Shown: positions 10,219 to 19,809, counted from the stretch's first letter. The stretch: DNA of 64,000 nucleotides from Chloroflexi bacterium TSY (GCA_019217005.1 JAHBNG010000001.1:124001-188000), one strand, 5' to 3'. Program-made: numbers and translations. Notes: generated by a model not told the origin, from the sequence alone.

Positions 10219-10787
10219 CTACTATGTAAAATAGGTCCTGATCGACGATGGGGTGTCGATCTGTTTTATCAAATTAAAAACGGGACAGTCGGGCTCCAGG
10301 TGACAGTCACTCCCGAAATTCCCTACTTTTCGGCGGAATTTCACGCCCGCTGGGTCGTGAAGTGACGGTCACCTTCCGCAAAGCCGAGAGCGGTGGAAGT
10401 GTTTGCGAAGCGGTCGCTTGCGACATTGTCACTTGAGGTGGCGCAAGAACGAAAGTTTATGAACTCTTTCTGTGCCTTCGAGAGAGTCACCTGGAACGGC
10501 CTAATTTGAAATACACCCGCTGGTCCGAAAGGTAAATTGGTCACTCGGAAGATTATACAATGAGATGATGATTTTTCCCTGCAGCCTTATGGCTGGGTTG
10601 CAAGGTGGCTAGGTTGCAAGACGGAAATTATGATCGTTTATTGTAGGTCCCGTCTCTGGCGGGACAAGCTCCAAGAATCTGCTGACTATCAAGTGAAGAA
10701 CCAGCGCACTTGATGGCAGTCACACAGGGATGTGTGACCTACGATTTTGCCATCTTCTTCCACAATTTCGATTACATTGCACGAGTC

Positions 10788-11004
10788 TCAGTCGATCCAA
10801 ATTTCAGGTTTTGAGAGAGAATTCTGGCTAAACAGTTGACATAAATACAAATTTGCCGGTCGATATCTAGTTTTTGCGTTAGATTTGGGCGATTTTCAGA
10901 TATGAAATAGGTTGTTTTCTGTAACCGAAATCTGAATAAATGACTCCAAAATCCCTGCAATCTCGACTGAAAATCGCCAAAAACGCCAAATTTGGATCTA
11001 CTGA
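10788..11004. mobile_element. MITE family A, copy 1
   Basis: 217 bp, ends TCAGTCGATCCAAATTT / AAATTTGGATCTACTGA, flanked by a 3-bp duplication GTC (10785-10787, 11005-11007). It is the same length as, and nearly identical to, copies at 42431 and 52275. It carries no gene. It is inserted in the 3' part of the tyrosine recombinase gene. Confidence 0.92.
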
Positions 11005-12143
11005 GTCTTGGAGATCGCGCCGTCTTAGTTCGGATAAGCTGGAGAGCATGCGCTGGTCGAGCATCCATTGCCAACCGCGTTGGAGTTCGCCAAGCCACTG
11101 AAGGGCTCGTTCCCGCCGATAGAGGGCTTTCCAGCGTAATTGCTGGTGGAGAAGTAATGAGATGATGGGTTGATGAAGCCAGAGCGGCAATGAGGTGAGA
11201 CGTTGACGGATCTCATCAGCAGACAAACAGATGCCAACAGCTGGCTCCACTGTGCGATGTTCAGAAGGCACAGTATTCTCTGTCTCTATTGCAGATGTCG
11301 TTCCTTCAATATCCGAGCATGCGGCTTGGCGAGACAACTGCTCCATAGCAGCTTCATAGTCGGCTCGCATATCAGGATTGGCACCATCGATGTAAATCTG
11401 GGTCGTTTTCAATTGACTGTGACCCAACCAATGAGAGAGACTAGGCAGTGGCATACGCGACTCTGCCATTCGTCTGGCGAAGGTATGGCGCAGGCGATGA
11501 CAGGAGACCTCGTTCTCGGAGAGTCCGGCTTGCTGACGGTAATAATCGAGGCGCTCCTGGATTCCGCGGACACTGATGCCTTTGTGACGACGAGTCAGAA
11601 ACAGATGGCTATCGACTGCATCAGGACGCTCATCCATATAGCTCACCAACAGCGCTGTGGTTTCTGGCGTCAACCAGACTCGACGCTCTTTGTTCCCTTT
11701 GCCGCGTACGCGCAGTGACCACAGTTCGTCCGGATTTATGGCAGCTTCAATATCGCCCATCTCTAGTTTCGACACTTCGCCCACCCGCAGGCCAACGTCG
11801 AGCATCAAGGCCAACATCACTTGGTCTCTTATCTGACCTTGACTCACGCTCCCCCATAACTGGCGGACGATGCGTTCCGCTATATCTCTGGGAAGATGGC
11901 AACCTGTATCCAGTCGGTGTAGACGCCACACCACCGGGTTTGACCAGCTTTCGTCTTCTGCCTCATCCGCCAAGTAGTCGAAAAATCGGCTCAACGTTGC
12001 CACTCTGCGATTGACCGTCGCACTGCTCATCCCCGCTTCGAGTTGCGCCGTTACAAACGTCGTTATCTCTTGGCGACCTATCTCTCTTGGCCTTTTTTCT
12101 ATCACCTGGCCAAATTGATTTAGGTCACTTTCGTAATGTTTTA

Positions 12144-13438
12144 GGCTAAACCAAAAAAATAATTATACGCGAACGAGAGAATGGAGAGGGGGAATAAGGA
12201 CAAACCATTTTTCTAAACCAGGTAAACGTTGGAAGCGTTGTTCCAAACGGTCCATCTCTTTCTGAGTGAGTTTGACGCCGGTCTCATAAAGAGTGGAATT
12301 CAGGTGAACGAAGGGTTGTAGTTGGTTAAAGCGAAAAGAACGGGCAAAATTGAGAACGGTCTCAAGAGAATCGAGAAGAGAACCGTTCCAGTGTTTTTCA
12401 AGATGGCCCCAAACCCGTTCGATGGGGTTGTATTTACTGTGATAAGGAGGGTAGCAGGCGAGCTGAATAGAGAGACGATAGTGCTCAACAAACTGAGTGA
12501 GACGATACATAAACTGAGTCCGACGGGTATGATTTTCGGGACCATTGTCCTGATTGATCACGAGGGTCTTGACGTGAGGAAAGTGTTCACGTACGCTTTC
12601 CCAAAATCAATCAGGCAGTCGACAATACAGTCACTCGTCACTTTCGACTGAGTCAAGTAAAGAAAGAGTTCCTTGGTTGAAGGGAGGTAAATGCCAAAAG
12701 GAGTGACTTTCTCGGTCTTCTTATCTTGAAAGTCATGATCGAGCGCTTTGACAACCACTCGACTTATCCCTTCTCTCGAGAAACGGTCAAGTAAAATCGT
12801 CGCTTTGGCATCCCAAGAGAGGCGCAGAACCGTCTCGTCTGCATCCGCTTCTTGATTGATCTGATGAATTCTATCAAAGATCGCATCGGTCTCTGGGATC
12901 TTTTTCACTGGTTGACTTTTTTGACCCGGTTTGAGCCATAGCCTAACTCATTGAGCTTCAAGCGGATGGCCTCTTCGCCAGGCAATTCCTCATCTGTGTA
13001 TCCTTTCTGCTCGATGAGCTGGGTACGCATTTCGGCGGCGGTTAGTCGAGTGTACAATTGGGGGTCGAAAGGTGGGATCGGTCTGGCTGAATTGATCGGC
13101 GATTTCAACCATATCGGCCAGTAAAGTGGGGATATGGTCTTCGGCTTTTGCGACCACGTCGGTGGCTTTGGTCGACATAACAGAAGCCGCCTTCTAGTTC
13201 TTCCAGGGCTTTGGCTATCGTCGCCCGATTCCAGCCCAACTCTCGTTCTGCTTTCGTCGGACTCCCTTCGCATATCGTTTTGACCGTTTGGGCCATGAAG
13301 TGCCTTCTTTCGTATCCACTTAACATGGCCTTCGTCTCTTTCAAGACTTCAACCATTTCTGGCGAGATTGTCATTTTTGCTCCTTTTGGAGAGCTAGTTT
13401 AACACCTTCTCGCGTATATTTTATTTTTTGGATTGGCC
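12144..13438 (-). mobile_element. ISAzo13-type insertion sequence
   Basis: 1295 bp with imperfect terminal repeats (GGCTAAACCAAAAAAATAAT... versus GGCCAATCCAAAAAATAAAA...), both continuing into TATACGCGA. It is flanked by a 3-bp TAA duplication as read on the minus strand (TTA at 12141-12143 and 13439-13441). It contains one decayed transposase gene and is inserted in the tyrosine recombinase gene. Confidence 0.88.
12163..13374 (-). pseudogene. ISAzo13-family transposase, several frameshifts
   Basis: Pieces in different frames read in order: MTISPEMVEVLKETKAMLSG (from 13374), a GYTDEELPGEEAIRLKLNELGY segment, KKIPETDAIFDRIH with DADETVLRLSWDAKA, then INQDNGPENHTRRTQF and PPYHSKYNPIERVWG with HWNG. 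These are hallmark strings of ISAzo13 transposases, including the Asp of DNGPE and Glu of NPIERVWG. At least three frameshifts or stops separate the pieces, so no active enzyme is expected from this copy. Confidence 0.85.
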
Positions 13439-13587
13439 TTACAGTTTCGCTTTGCGGAGAAAGCATTCTCACATGGGCACAGAATCCTGTTACTGCGGCG
13501 CTAAATTCTTGGTTCATTTTGGCCTCCTAGGGCTATTTTACCCCTTTTTTGGCCTACTGCGTGTAATAGAGAACGCCTCCTCCGCTT

Positions 13588-13604
13588 AAATTTGGATCGA
13601 CTGA
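13588..13604. repeat. solitary MITE-A end
   Basis: AAATTTGGATCGACTGA, the exact inverse of the variant end seen at 10788, followed by GTC. No partner end is visible nearby. The surrounding gene-free stretch 13518-13921 otherwise holds a 19-bp AACAAACAG-type palindrome (13771-13789) and nothing recognisable. Confidence 0.6.
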
Positions 13605-13769
13605 GTCTCTCCGACAAGTTGCTCGTTGCTAGAATTTTACGTGAACTCTGGTATTTGTGAAAGTAGCGTTTTTGGATTCGAAGGTTGTTACGCTGTTAAT
13701 GAGTAGTCGTTCTGAAGGCTGTGGATTGTTTCATATTTCATATGGCGTTCTCTATTCGTTTGTGATGCT

Positions 13770-13790
13770 GAACAAACAGCCTGTTTGTTC
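13770..13790. repeat. AACAAACAG(C/G)CTGTTTGTT palindrome, copy 1
   Basis: A perfect odd-centred palindrome followed by TCTACT. Further copies, also followed by TCTACT or TCTACG, lie at 16144-16164, 18017-18037 and (imperfect) about 49977-49997. They sit between genes, mostly downstream of minus-strand genes or just ahead of plus-strand ones. They could be transcription-factor sites or REP-like hairpins. Confidence 0.7.
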
Positions 13791-13921
13791 TACTGGGGTG
13801 TCAAAGTGAGGGGTTTCAGATTGTTAGCCTATTTCTTTGGGTTGTGTGAATCATCCTTGTAGATGGAGCGGATGAGGCGGTTGAAGATCCGGCGATACCA
13901 GGGTTCAGGTTGGTTGTTGTT

Positions 13922-15883
13922 TCAAGCCGTCAATTCTGTCAACCAACTGCGTACTATGTCGGCGCTGGGAGATTTGATTTCCTCGAAGATGACGAGAGCC
14001 TGTTGGTACTGCTCGATGGCCTCTTCCACTTGTCCCAAGTCCGCATAGGTATTGCCCAGATTCCCCAGCCAAACTCCTTCATTTCTGCGGTCGCCGATTT
14101 CAATGGCAATGGCGAGAGCCTGCTGGTACTGCTCGATGGCCTCTTCCACTTGCCCCAGATTGCGATAGGCATTGCCCAGATTCCCCAGCCAGACTCCTTC
14201 ACTTCTGCGGTCGCCGATTTCGATGGCGATGGCGAGAGCCTGTTGGTGCTGCTCGATGGCCTCTTCCACTTGCCCCAGATCGCGATAGGCAATACCCAGA
14301 TTCCCCAGGTGATTGCCTTGGGCTCTGCGGTCGCCGATTTCGATGGCGATGGCGAGAGCCTGTTGGTACTGCTCGATGGCCTTTTCCACTTGTCCCAGCA
14401 TCACATAGGCCCGTCCCAGATTTCCCAGCCAGACTCCTTCGGCCTGGCGTGCCTTGTTGGTTTGGGCGGCTTGAATCACGCTGAGGCGCTCGATCCAGTA
14501 GCCTTGGAGGTCGAGGTAGTCCTCGATGGCCCAAGCCAGATCCTCTACTTCTTGCCACATGGATGCTTCGGCACAGCGTTCTTGTAGGGTGATCACATGG
14601 GGGCGGAGAGTGGCAAGGAGGGGGAAGTTGGTTTGGTTTTGGTTGATGGTTTCGGTGAGCCAGGCGACCAGTCGCTGGAGGGTGTGGGGCTGGGGGGTGA
14701 GATGGGTGTGGGCGTAGGTGTGGATGAGAGCGTGGGAGAGTTGGTAGGTGGGTTGTTGGTTAGTTTGTTGGTTGGGTTGTTGGGTTGAGTTATGGAGGAG
14801 TAGTCCATAGTTGACCAGCTCTCCCAGCATGCTGATGGTGGTCCATTGATTTTCCAGGGCGAGGGAAGCGGTGATGGCTTCAACAGGAAAGGGAGCCAGG
14901 GCCGGCAGACCGAGGGTGGCGAGTGCTGTTTGGGCCTGGTGGCTGAGCTGGGCCAGGCTGCGGGCCAGGAGAAGGAGCATGCTTTCTGACTGGCGTTGCC
15001 CTTGATCAAGGGCGGTGAGAGGCGTTTCTGACAGCCAGCGACAGTAGTCGCGTGCGGCCATGCCGCTCTGGGCCAAATAGCGACCGGCCAGGCGCACGGC
15101 CAGGGGCAGACGTCCCACCAACTCCACGATGCGTTGGTGGGTGGTGGGGTCGTTGGCTTGAGCGCCAGCCCACTCTTGGAGCAGGGTGACGGCGTCGGCG
15201 TCGGGCAGAGGGTGCAGATCCTGGCGGCTGCTGAGGGCATCGCGACGTTCGCGGCTGGTGATGAGGACACCGCAGCGGTTGCGGATGTCGAGCAGGGCGG
15301 AGAGGTTGTCGGCGGCTTCGGTGCCGTCGAGGACGAGGAGAGCGGTGCGACGGGAGAGGGCGCGTTGGGCAGCGTCTTGGACGGAGCCGCGGGGGTCTTC
15401 GCCAAAGCTGAGGGCGATCTGTTCGAGGGCGAGGGCGATTTGGGGTTGGTTGTAGAAGGAGTGGAAAACGATGCCGTCGGGGAAGCGAGCGGGTGGATCA
15501 TTGGCGGGGGCGAGGGTCCAGATGGCTTCGGCGGCGAGCGCGCTTTTGCCCATGCCGCCGGGTCCGCAGAGGGTGGCGACCTGGCCGGGCTGGAGTTGGT
15601 CGAGGAGCTGGGCGAGTTCATCTTGGCGGTCTTGGAAGTGCTCGGCGCGGGGTGGGCGTTGGAGGGGTGGACCGTCTGGTTTGGGTGGTTGGATCACGTT
15701 GATTTGGGCACCGGTGCCGATGGCCAGATTGCCTGGTTGATTGATCTGGTCGATGTTGATTTGGTCGCCGGTGATGTGATCACCCGCCCGCGCGTGGGGG
15801 ATGGTTTGCAGGTTGGCGTGGCAGTTGGGGCAGATTGTTGGGTCTGCGGTGGGGAGTTCGACGCGGCAGTTGGGACAGTTCAT
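13922..15883 (-). CDS. zinc-ribbon / NB-ARC ATPase / TPR protein
   Basis: I place the start at the ATG 15883-15881 (MNCPNCRVEL) with TGAGG just upstream; a longer frame opens at 16009 but reads unconvincingly. The 653-residue product begins with a double CxxC zinc ribbon (CPNC...CPNC), then a Gly/Ile/Asn-rich GDHITGDQINIDQINQ linker typical of such STAND proteins. The NB-ARC ATPase has Walker A GPGGMGKSA, Walker B ALLVLDG and GLPLA-like GRLPLAVRLAG. Four near-identical 40-residue TPR units end the protein (LGNLG.AY..LGQVEEAIEQYQQALAIA). It is a signal-responsive ATPase; ligand and partner are unknown. It is the third NLR-like ATPase in the window. Confidence 0.88.
   Translation of the reverse strand: MNCPNCRVELPTADPTICPNCHANLQTIPHARAGDHITGDQINIDQINQPGNLAIGTGAQINVIQPPKPDGPPLQRPPRAEHFQDRQDELAQLLDQLQPGQVATLCGPGGMGKSALAAEAIWTLAPANDPPARFPDGIVFHSFYNQPQIALALEQIALSFGEDPRGSVQDAAQRALSRRTALLVLDGTEAADNLSALLDIRNRCGVLITSRERRDALSSRQDLHPLPDADAVTLLQEWAGAQANDPTTHQRIVELVGRLPLAVRLAGRYLAQSGMAARDYCRWLSETPLTALDQGQRQSESMLLLLARSLAQLSHQAQTALATLGLPALAPFPVEAITASLALENQWTTISMLGELVNYGLLLHNSTQQPNQQTNQQPTYQLSHALIHTYAHTHLTPQPHTLQRLVAWLTETINQNQTNFPLLATLRPHVITLQERCAEASMWQEVEDLAWAIEDYLDLQGYWIERLSVIQAAQTNKARQAEGVWLGNLGRAYVMLGQVEKAIEQYQQALAIAIEIGDRRAQGNHLGNLGIAYRDLGQVEEAIEQHQQALAIAIEIGDRRSEGVWLGNLGNAYRNLGQVEEAIEQYQQALAIAIEIGDRRNEGVWLGNLGNTYADLGQVEEAIEQYQQALVIFEEIKSPSADIVRSWLTELTA
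14000..14460 (-). repeat. tandem 120-bp TPR repeats
   Basis: Four direct repeats of 120 bp inside the NB-ARC/TPR gene. The CTGCTCGATGGCC core recurs in each, and adjacent copies differ at only a few codons. Confidence 0.85.
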
Positions 15884-16002
15884 GGGCGGCCTCATGATTG
15901 GCAGAATAATTGGTAGCGAGTTTGGTGTGTCTATGATATCTATATAGTCGAAAAATGCAAGGGATCTGTTTCGGGGGCGGGGAGAAGAGGTGTCGCGGCA
16001 AA

Positions 16003-16020
16003 GTGTCAAGCGCTTGACAC
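16003..16020. promoter_or_regulatory. 18-bp perfect palindrome, operator candidate 1
   Basis: GTGTCAAGCGCTTGACAC, preceded by GTGTCGCGGCAAA. The same 31-bp string recurs at 16171-16201. Both lie upstream of the NB-ARC/TPR gene (minus strand) and contain TTGACAC, which could serve as a -35 element in either direction. It may be a binding site for a dimeric repressor; this is inference. Confidence 0.5.
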
Positions 16021-16183
16021 GTCAGGCGAAGGCAAAGGCTGAGGCTGAGGGGGGCAAAGCGGATGGCAATTTGCCGGTGATACTTGGTGTGGGTGGAGTG
16101 TGTTGTTTGAGGGAGATGGCAGGGTTGATTGGTTTGTGGTGGTGAACAAACAGGCTGTTTGTTCTACTGGGTGTCGCGGCAAA

Positions 16184-16201
16184 GTGTCAAGCGCTTGACA
16201 C
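16184..16201. promoter_or_regulatory. 18-bp perfect palindrome, operator candidate 2
   Basis: A second copy of GTGTCAAGCGCTTGACAC in an identical 31-bp context, 181 bp from the first, in direct orientation. An AACAAACAG-type palindrome (16144-16164) lies between them. Confidence 0.5.
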
Positions 16202-16242
16202 TTTTGCCCCTTACAGTTGCTAAAGTTTGTGTCTTAATTTTT

Positions 16243-16320
16243 GAGTGTGTCCCAAAGTGTGTAAATGAACGCTGTTCAGTCAGAGAACCGCTGCATTTAC
16301 ACACTTTGGGACACACTCCC
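16243..16320. mobile_element. MITE family C, copy 1 (hairpin)
   Basis: 78 bp. Ends GAGTGTGTCCCAAAGTGTGT and its inverse, with 25-bp arms around a CTGTTCAGTCAGAGAACC centre. It is flanked by an 8-bp duplication TAATTTTT (16235-16242, 16321-16328). Its last base converts the neighbouring gene's TAA stop into TAG. The TGTCCCAAA...GTGTAAA termini with 8-bp duplications resemble IS256-type ends, but that assignment is tentative. Confidence 0.85.
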
Positions 16321-17623
16321 TAATTTTTACTGAAGAAGGGGAGGAAGCGGAAGATATTGAAATCGGTGCAGGGGCCTGGATATGGTTTGGTGAGGAGATG
16401 GATGCCTGGGAGGGGGTCGATGCTCCATTCGTTTTCGTTGGGTCTACAGTCGATGGTGCTGATTTCGAGTTTTAGATTGGCGTTGTCCACTTCTGCATCG
16501 CCGGGTTCTGTTTTCCAGGTGAATTTGTATTGGAGTGTTGTTGTGAGGAGGGTGGTGTCGGTGATGTTGAATCCGAAGCGTTTTTCAAAGGAAAGATCTC
16601 CCCATCTACTTTGGATTTCTATTGCTTCCGGAGGAATGTTTTCATCAATTTGCAACAATGTTTTGTCTGGTTGTCGTGTGAGGAGACTGACCTCTCTCGT
16701 TAACCAGATTCCTGCGCCGTGTTGGCTGTCGTCGGAATCATTTAGCAAGAGCGCGTGCGAGTAGGTTCGGTTGGCTAGTGCATTTAGCTCTTCTTTTTCC
16801 AGCCATTGGAATATCTGTGCAATTTCTCGTTTTTCTTCATCGTTCACTGCGGCGGTTAGATTGATGTAGCTAGGGGCAAATAATTCAATGTCCTGATCAA
16901 AAAAAACAGCTACGGCAAAAGTCGGGTACAAAAAATGACCATAAGGGGTGAAATCCTAGAGCAGCCCTCTGTTTGCATGAAAAATTTGTACCCGACTTTT
17001 GCTGCTACTGAAAAAAAATAGACACGTTCAAATCTGCTGTGAACGATCACTGTTTCGATGGAAGGCATTTCTTTTATTTGTTCGATTTGTTGATAGTTTG
17101 AGAATAGGGCGTCCACGACTCGTGTTGTAATGGGGCACGTGTTTGAATCCCAACAGCCATCAATGTTTTCGATGATGTGAGCGACTTCGCGCTCTGTTTT
17201 GTCGATTTGCGCTTGCAGAGAGTCGGGCGGCACTCCGTTGTTGGTGCTTAGGAGGTGGTCATAGACGGGGCCTTCTTGCAGTTCGCGCAATCTCTCTTTT
17301 TTGTATCTTGAGTATTCTTTGGCGTTTGCATTTCTGATGGCTGTTATGTCATCTTTGCCATGTTCAAAATTGACTGCGCCTGATAGGGAGTACTGTTCTT
17401 CGAATTTATGTGTGTAACTGAATGAAGTGATGACTGGTAGTTCTTGTCTGGTGGCAGCTTTGACGTTGTACAGATTGAATTGGGCGAATTCAGTGGTTGC
17501 CTGTTCGAGAGTTGTATTTGGTTTGAGAATGATTCTCGCTGGAATATCCCGTAAGTTGATCCAGCCGACACTCCCAATGAGTGTGGCGAGTAGGATCGTT
17601 ATGAGTAGGATGTGGTGACGCAT
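16320..17623 (-). pseudogene. membrane-anchored protein of unknown function, split by a 90-bp MITE
   Basis: The start is an ATG at 17623 (MRHHILLITILL) with AGGAG 8 nt upstream. Residues 5-20 form an N-terminal membrane anchor or signal peptide (ILLITILLATLIGSVGW). The frame is open to FERVYFFSVA, where a 90-bp element enters. After it, the second half reads VFFDQDIELFAPSYINL to a stop at 16320. Removing the element and one GCTAC copy gives 1209 bp, exactly 402 residues in one frame. A Cys pair (DGCWDSNTCP) could form a disulfide. I recognise no family. Whether the two halves are made separately is unknown. Confidence 0.75.
16914..17003. mobile_element. MITE family D (90 bp)
   Basis: Terminal inverted repeats GCAAAAGTCGGGTACAAA, flanked by 5-bp duplication GCTAC (16909-16913, 17004-17008). 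No coding capacity. A single copy in the window. It interrupts the membrane-anchored protein gene; excision restores the frame exactly. Confidence 0.88.
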
Positions 17624-17861
17624 GAGAAAACTCCTGTTGTATAGAATAGAGAATGCCTTTGCGAAAGACGATTCGCCCATTCCGTGTGCAGCCCGTGCGT
17701 TATACATTTGGTGCGCGAAAAGCGCAATGCACGGTGCGCACTCGATGTTTGCGACAACAAACCGTGTGCAGGGACATTTCTGATGCGCGTCTGCTGGCAA
17801 GAGACGCAGTCGATGACTATTCTAAGTCTTTCTGTTTGTTGTCGCAATTTGCATTATATCA

Positions 17862-17941
17862 GAGTGTGTACCACAACGTGTGTAAATGAACACTGCTCAG
17901 TCAGAGAGCCGCTGCATTTACACACGTTGGGACACACTCCC
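17862..17941. mobile_element. MITE family C, copy 2 (hairpin)
   Basis: 80 bp, same ends as the copy at 16243, flanked by the 8-bp duplication TTATATCA (17854-17861, 17942-17949). The stretch 17624-18332 around it has an AACAAACAG-type palindrome at 18017-18037 and no gene I trust. Confidence 0.85.
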
Positions 17942-18332
17942 TTATATCATGGTGCGAAGAGGATGCTACAGTAGGTGATTATGATGGTTTGGCGTCGTTG
18001 ATTGGTTTGTGGTGATGAACAAACAGGCTGTTTGTTCTACTTTTTGACTTTTTGCCGAGACGATTAGCAACGCGGCGAGCGTGCATCGCACTGACCCGGG
18101 CGGGAGAGATTTTCCCGAATTTGACTGGTCAGAGCGTTGCAGGTGGGTTCGTCCCACAGGATGGTGGCATCTGCGAATCAGATTTCGTTGACTCATGTGC
18201 GACGCTCAGGTTTGACGATTCTGGGACACCCATTCCCAGGGCAACTTGTGCGACGCACATTCGACCTATTCAGCGAGAGAATCTACCCACGGTCGGTGCG
18301 TTGGGTCAGGTTTCTCTTGCTTTGTTGGTCGC

Positions 18333-19685
18333 TTAAGCGGTGGTCTCGGTCATCTGTTGGGCTTTGGTTTGCATGTTCTTGATGGCCTGCAGGTATTGGT
18401 CCAGCTCGTCATCGGTTAAGGCGGGGATCTTGTCTGTGCGGTTGGCTGTGAGCTTCATGGCGTTGGCGCGGCAGACTTCTGGCCAGCGAGCGCCGTAGAG
18501 TGTTTCACCGATTTCATGCAGTTTGCCGATCGTGGCTTCTCGATTGTTGATGACTTCGAGGAGGAGGCCGATTTCAGTGTCGTCCATGCGCGTGATGGAC
18601 TTGGTGCGCTGCTCGGTCAGCATGTAGACGAGTCTTTGACGTTGGGCTGGCCAGTCTTCGTAGAGGGTGGCGCCTTTGGCTTGAATGAGCTTGACGGTTT
18701 GCGTTTTGGTCATGTTGTCTTCTGTGCGTTCTGGTAATTCACCCGTCGTTTGTTCGAAGATGCTATCACCGAGATCATCGGTTTCTGACTGTGCGTTGAC
18801 ATCGTTGGGTTGATTGGTGGTGGATGCGGGTGTCTCTTTGGTTGCTTCGACTTCTGTTTCAACACGCGCCGATGATTCTGCCGGCAGTGCGGCGCGTCTG
18901 TCGATGGTTGGTTCGTCAGCTGGATCCGTGAAGGCCGCTTCCTCTGTCTTTTCTTCGACAACGTTGTATGCAGTTGCTGTTGATTCGAGGAATTCGACAA
19001 TCTTCTCGGCGATTTCTTGGCCATCGGGACGGATGACTGCATAGCTGTCCAGATTGAAGTATCTGGTTTTTGAGACGGTCAATCGATGCTGCATGTTCAT
19101 GTCCATAATCAACGACATCTCATACTCTAAGCCCTCTCTTTGTCTTGGCTTGAGACCGAGTTTCACTGGTTCGATTTGGCCTTTGTCGTCTTTCTGAACG
19201 TCCCAATGGGTCTCTGTGCGCATGGTCACAAACATATGTAGGTTCGAGTAGATAATTGCGTCGATGAGGGCATTGTGTTCGGGGGTGGCATCTCTCCAAG
19301 CTGCCCAGGCGTTACCGCCATATCGCCCACGGGCATTGTCTGCGATATCCAGAACACCGCCGGTACCGATCCATGCGTGTGAGAGTGAATCGATGATCAA
19401 GCCATCGAACCCATTCTGTTCAGAGAGCTTGATTGCGTGGATGAATGCAGCAGGGGAATGTGTTTTGAGATTCATGTGCTTGTAGTTGAAGAAGTTGCGG
19501 TAGAGGGCGCCGCTGCCGTTTTCGGTATCAATCAGTGCGACTCTGTGGCACATGGCTGTCGCAATGGCCAAGCTGGTCCACGTTTTGCCAGAACCCGAGG
19601 GGCCAATGATGGCCGATCGATTGTAGGGAAGTGCGATGGTCGGATCTTCAAATGCAAGGTTTGCGAAGTTTGGATTTGTATTCAT
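18333..19685 (-). CDS. RecA-like AAA ATPase, Sak4-type recombinase candidate
   Basis: 450 residues; ATG at 19685 with GGAGA 6 nt upstream. The N-terminal 220 residues form a compact P-loop domain: Walker A GPSGSGKTW (about residue 29), VALIDTENGSGALY, and Walker B GLIIDSLSHAW. This is the layout of phage and plasmid Sak4-like single-strand annealing ATPases, which usually accompany an SSB; an SSB gene follows 2.4 kb upstream in the same direction. Residues about 250-330 are acidic and low-complexity, and the last 120 residues form a helical domain. The proposed role is strand annealing or recombination during replicon maintenance. The assignment is by motif pattern only. Confidence 0.65.
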   Translation of the reverse strand: MNTNPNFANLAFEDPTIALPYNRSAIIGPSGSGKTWTSLAIATAMCHRVALIDTENGSGALYRNFFNYKHMNLKTHSPAAFIHAIKLSEQNGFDGLIIDSLSHAWIGTGGVLDIADNARGRYGGNAWAAWRDATPEHNALIDAIIYSNLHMFVTMRTETHWDVQKDDKGQIEPVKLGLKPRQREGLEYEMSLIMDMNMQHRLTVSKTRYFNLDSYAVIRPDGQEIAEKIVEFLESTATAYNVVEEKTEEAAFTDPADEPTIDRRAALPAESSARVETEVEATKETPASTTNQPNDVNAQSETDDLGDSIFEQTTGELPERTEDNMTKTQTVKLIQAKGATLYEDWPAQRQRLVYMLTEQRTKSITRMDDTEIGLLLEVINNREATIGKLHEIGETLYGARWPEVCRANAMKLTANRTDKIPALTDDELDQYLQAIKNMQTKAQQMTETTA

Positions 19686-19706
19686 CTGTTCTCCAAATAG
19701 AAAGAT

Positions 19707-19754
19707 GGCTCATGCAGCTTACCCCCGTTTGCACGGAGGCAAGCTGCATGAGCC
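19707..19754. other. 14-bp inverted repeat in the leader of the ATPase gene
   Basis: GGCTCATGCAGCTT (19707-19720) and AAGCTGCATGAGCC (19741-19754) form a strong hairpin just upstream of the ribosome-binding site of the minus-strand ATPase gene. It could be an attenuator or an operator. On the plus side it is followed by an A/T-rich run. Confidence 0.55.
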
Positions 19755-19809
19755 TAAAAAATTAAATAAAAAATCAAAGAGAGCTTTTTAAGTTTTTTGT
19801 TTGAAGTCC

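Larger units (their letters stand above)
10689..13517 (-). pseudogene. tyrosine recombinase broken by an IS and a MITE
   Basis: Originally a 436-residue recombinase. The start is an ATG at 13517 with AGGAGG 6 nt upstream (MNQEFSAAVTGFCAHV...). The frame reaches SETV, where the ISAzo13-type IS (12144-13438) sits with TAA duplications. It resumes as KHYESDLNQFGQVI and shows the catalytic set: Arg in GLRVGEV, CHRLRHTFA (H-x-x-R), GHSQLKTTQIY (H and Tyr). A MITE at 10788-11004 then interrupts the C-terminal tail, and the original stop is at 10689-10691. Removing both elements with one target copy each leaves 1311 bp, exactly 437 codons in one frame. As it stands, only a GTG-started internal frame (12105) lacking the N-terminal core-binding part could be translated. 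Confidence 0.9.

Noticed and set aside
10788..13604. A single 2.8-kb transposon bounded by TCAGTCGATCC ends and GTC duplications
   Set aside because: The left end belongs to a complete 217-bp MITE with its own right end, and the recombinase gene extends beyond the left end to 10689. The match of the third end is better explained as a solitary remnant.
18052..18336. Plus-strand 94-codon ORF between the membrane-protein and ATPase genes
   Set aside because: No ribosome-binding site, unusual composition and no recognisable motif; the minus-strand frame at 17966-18196 is equally unconvincing.
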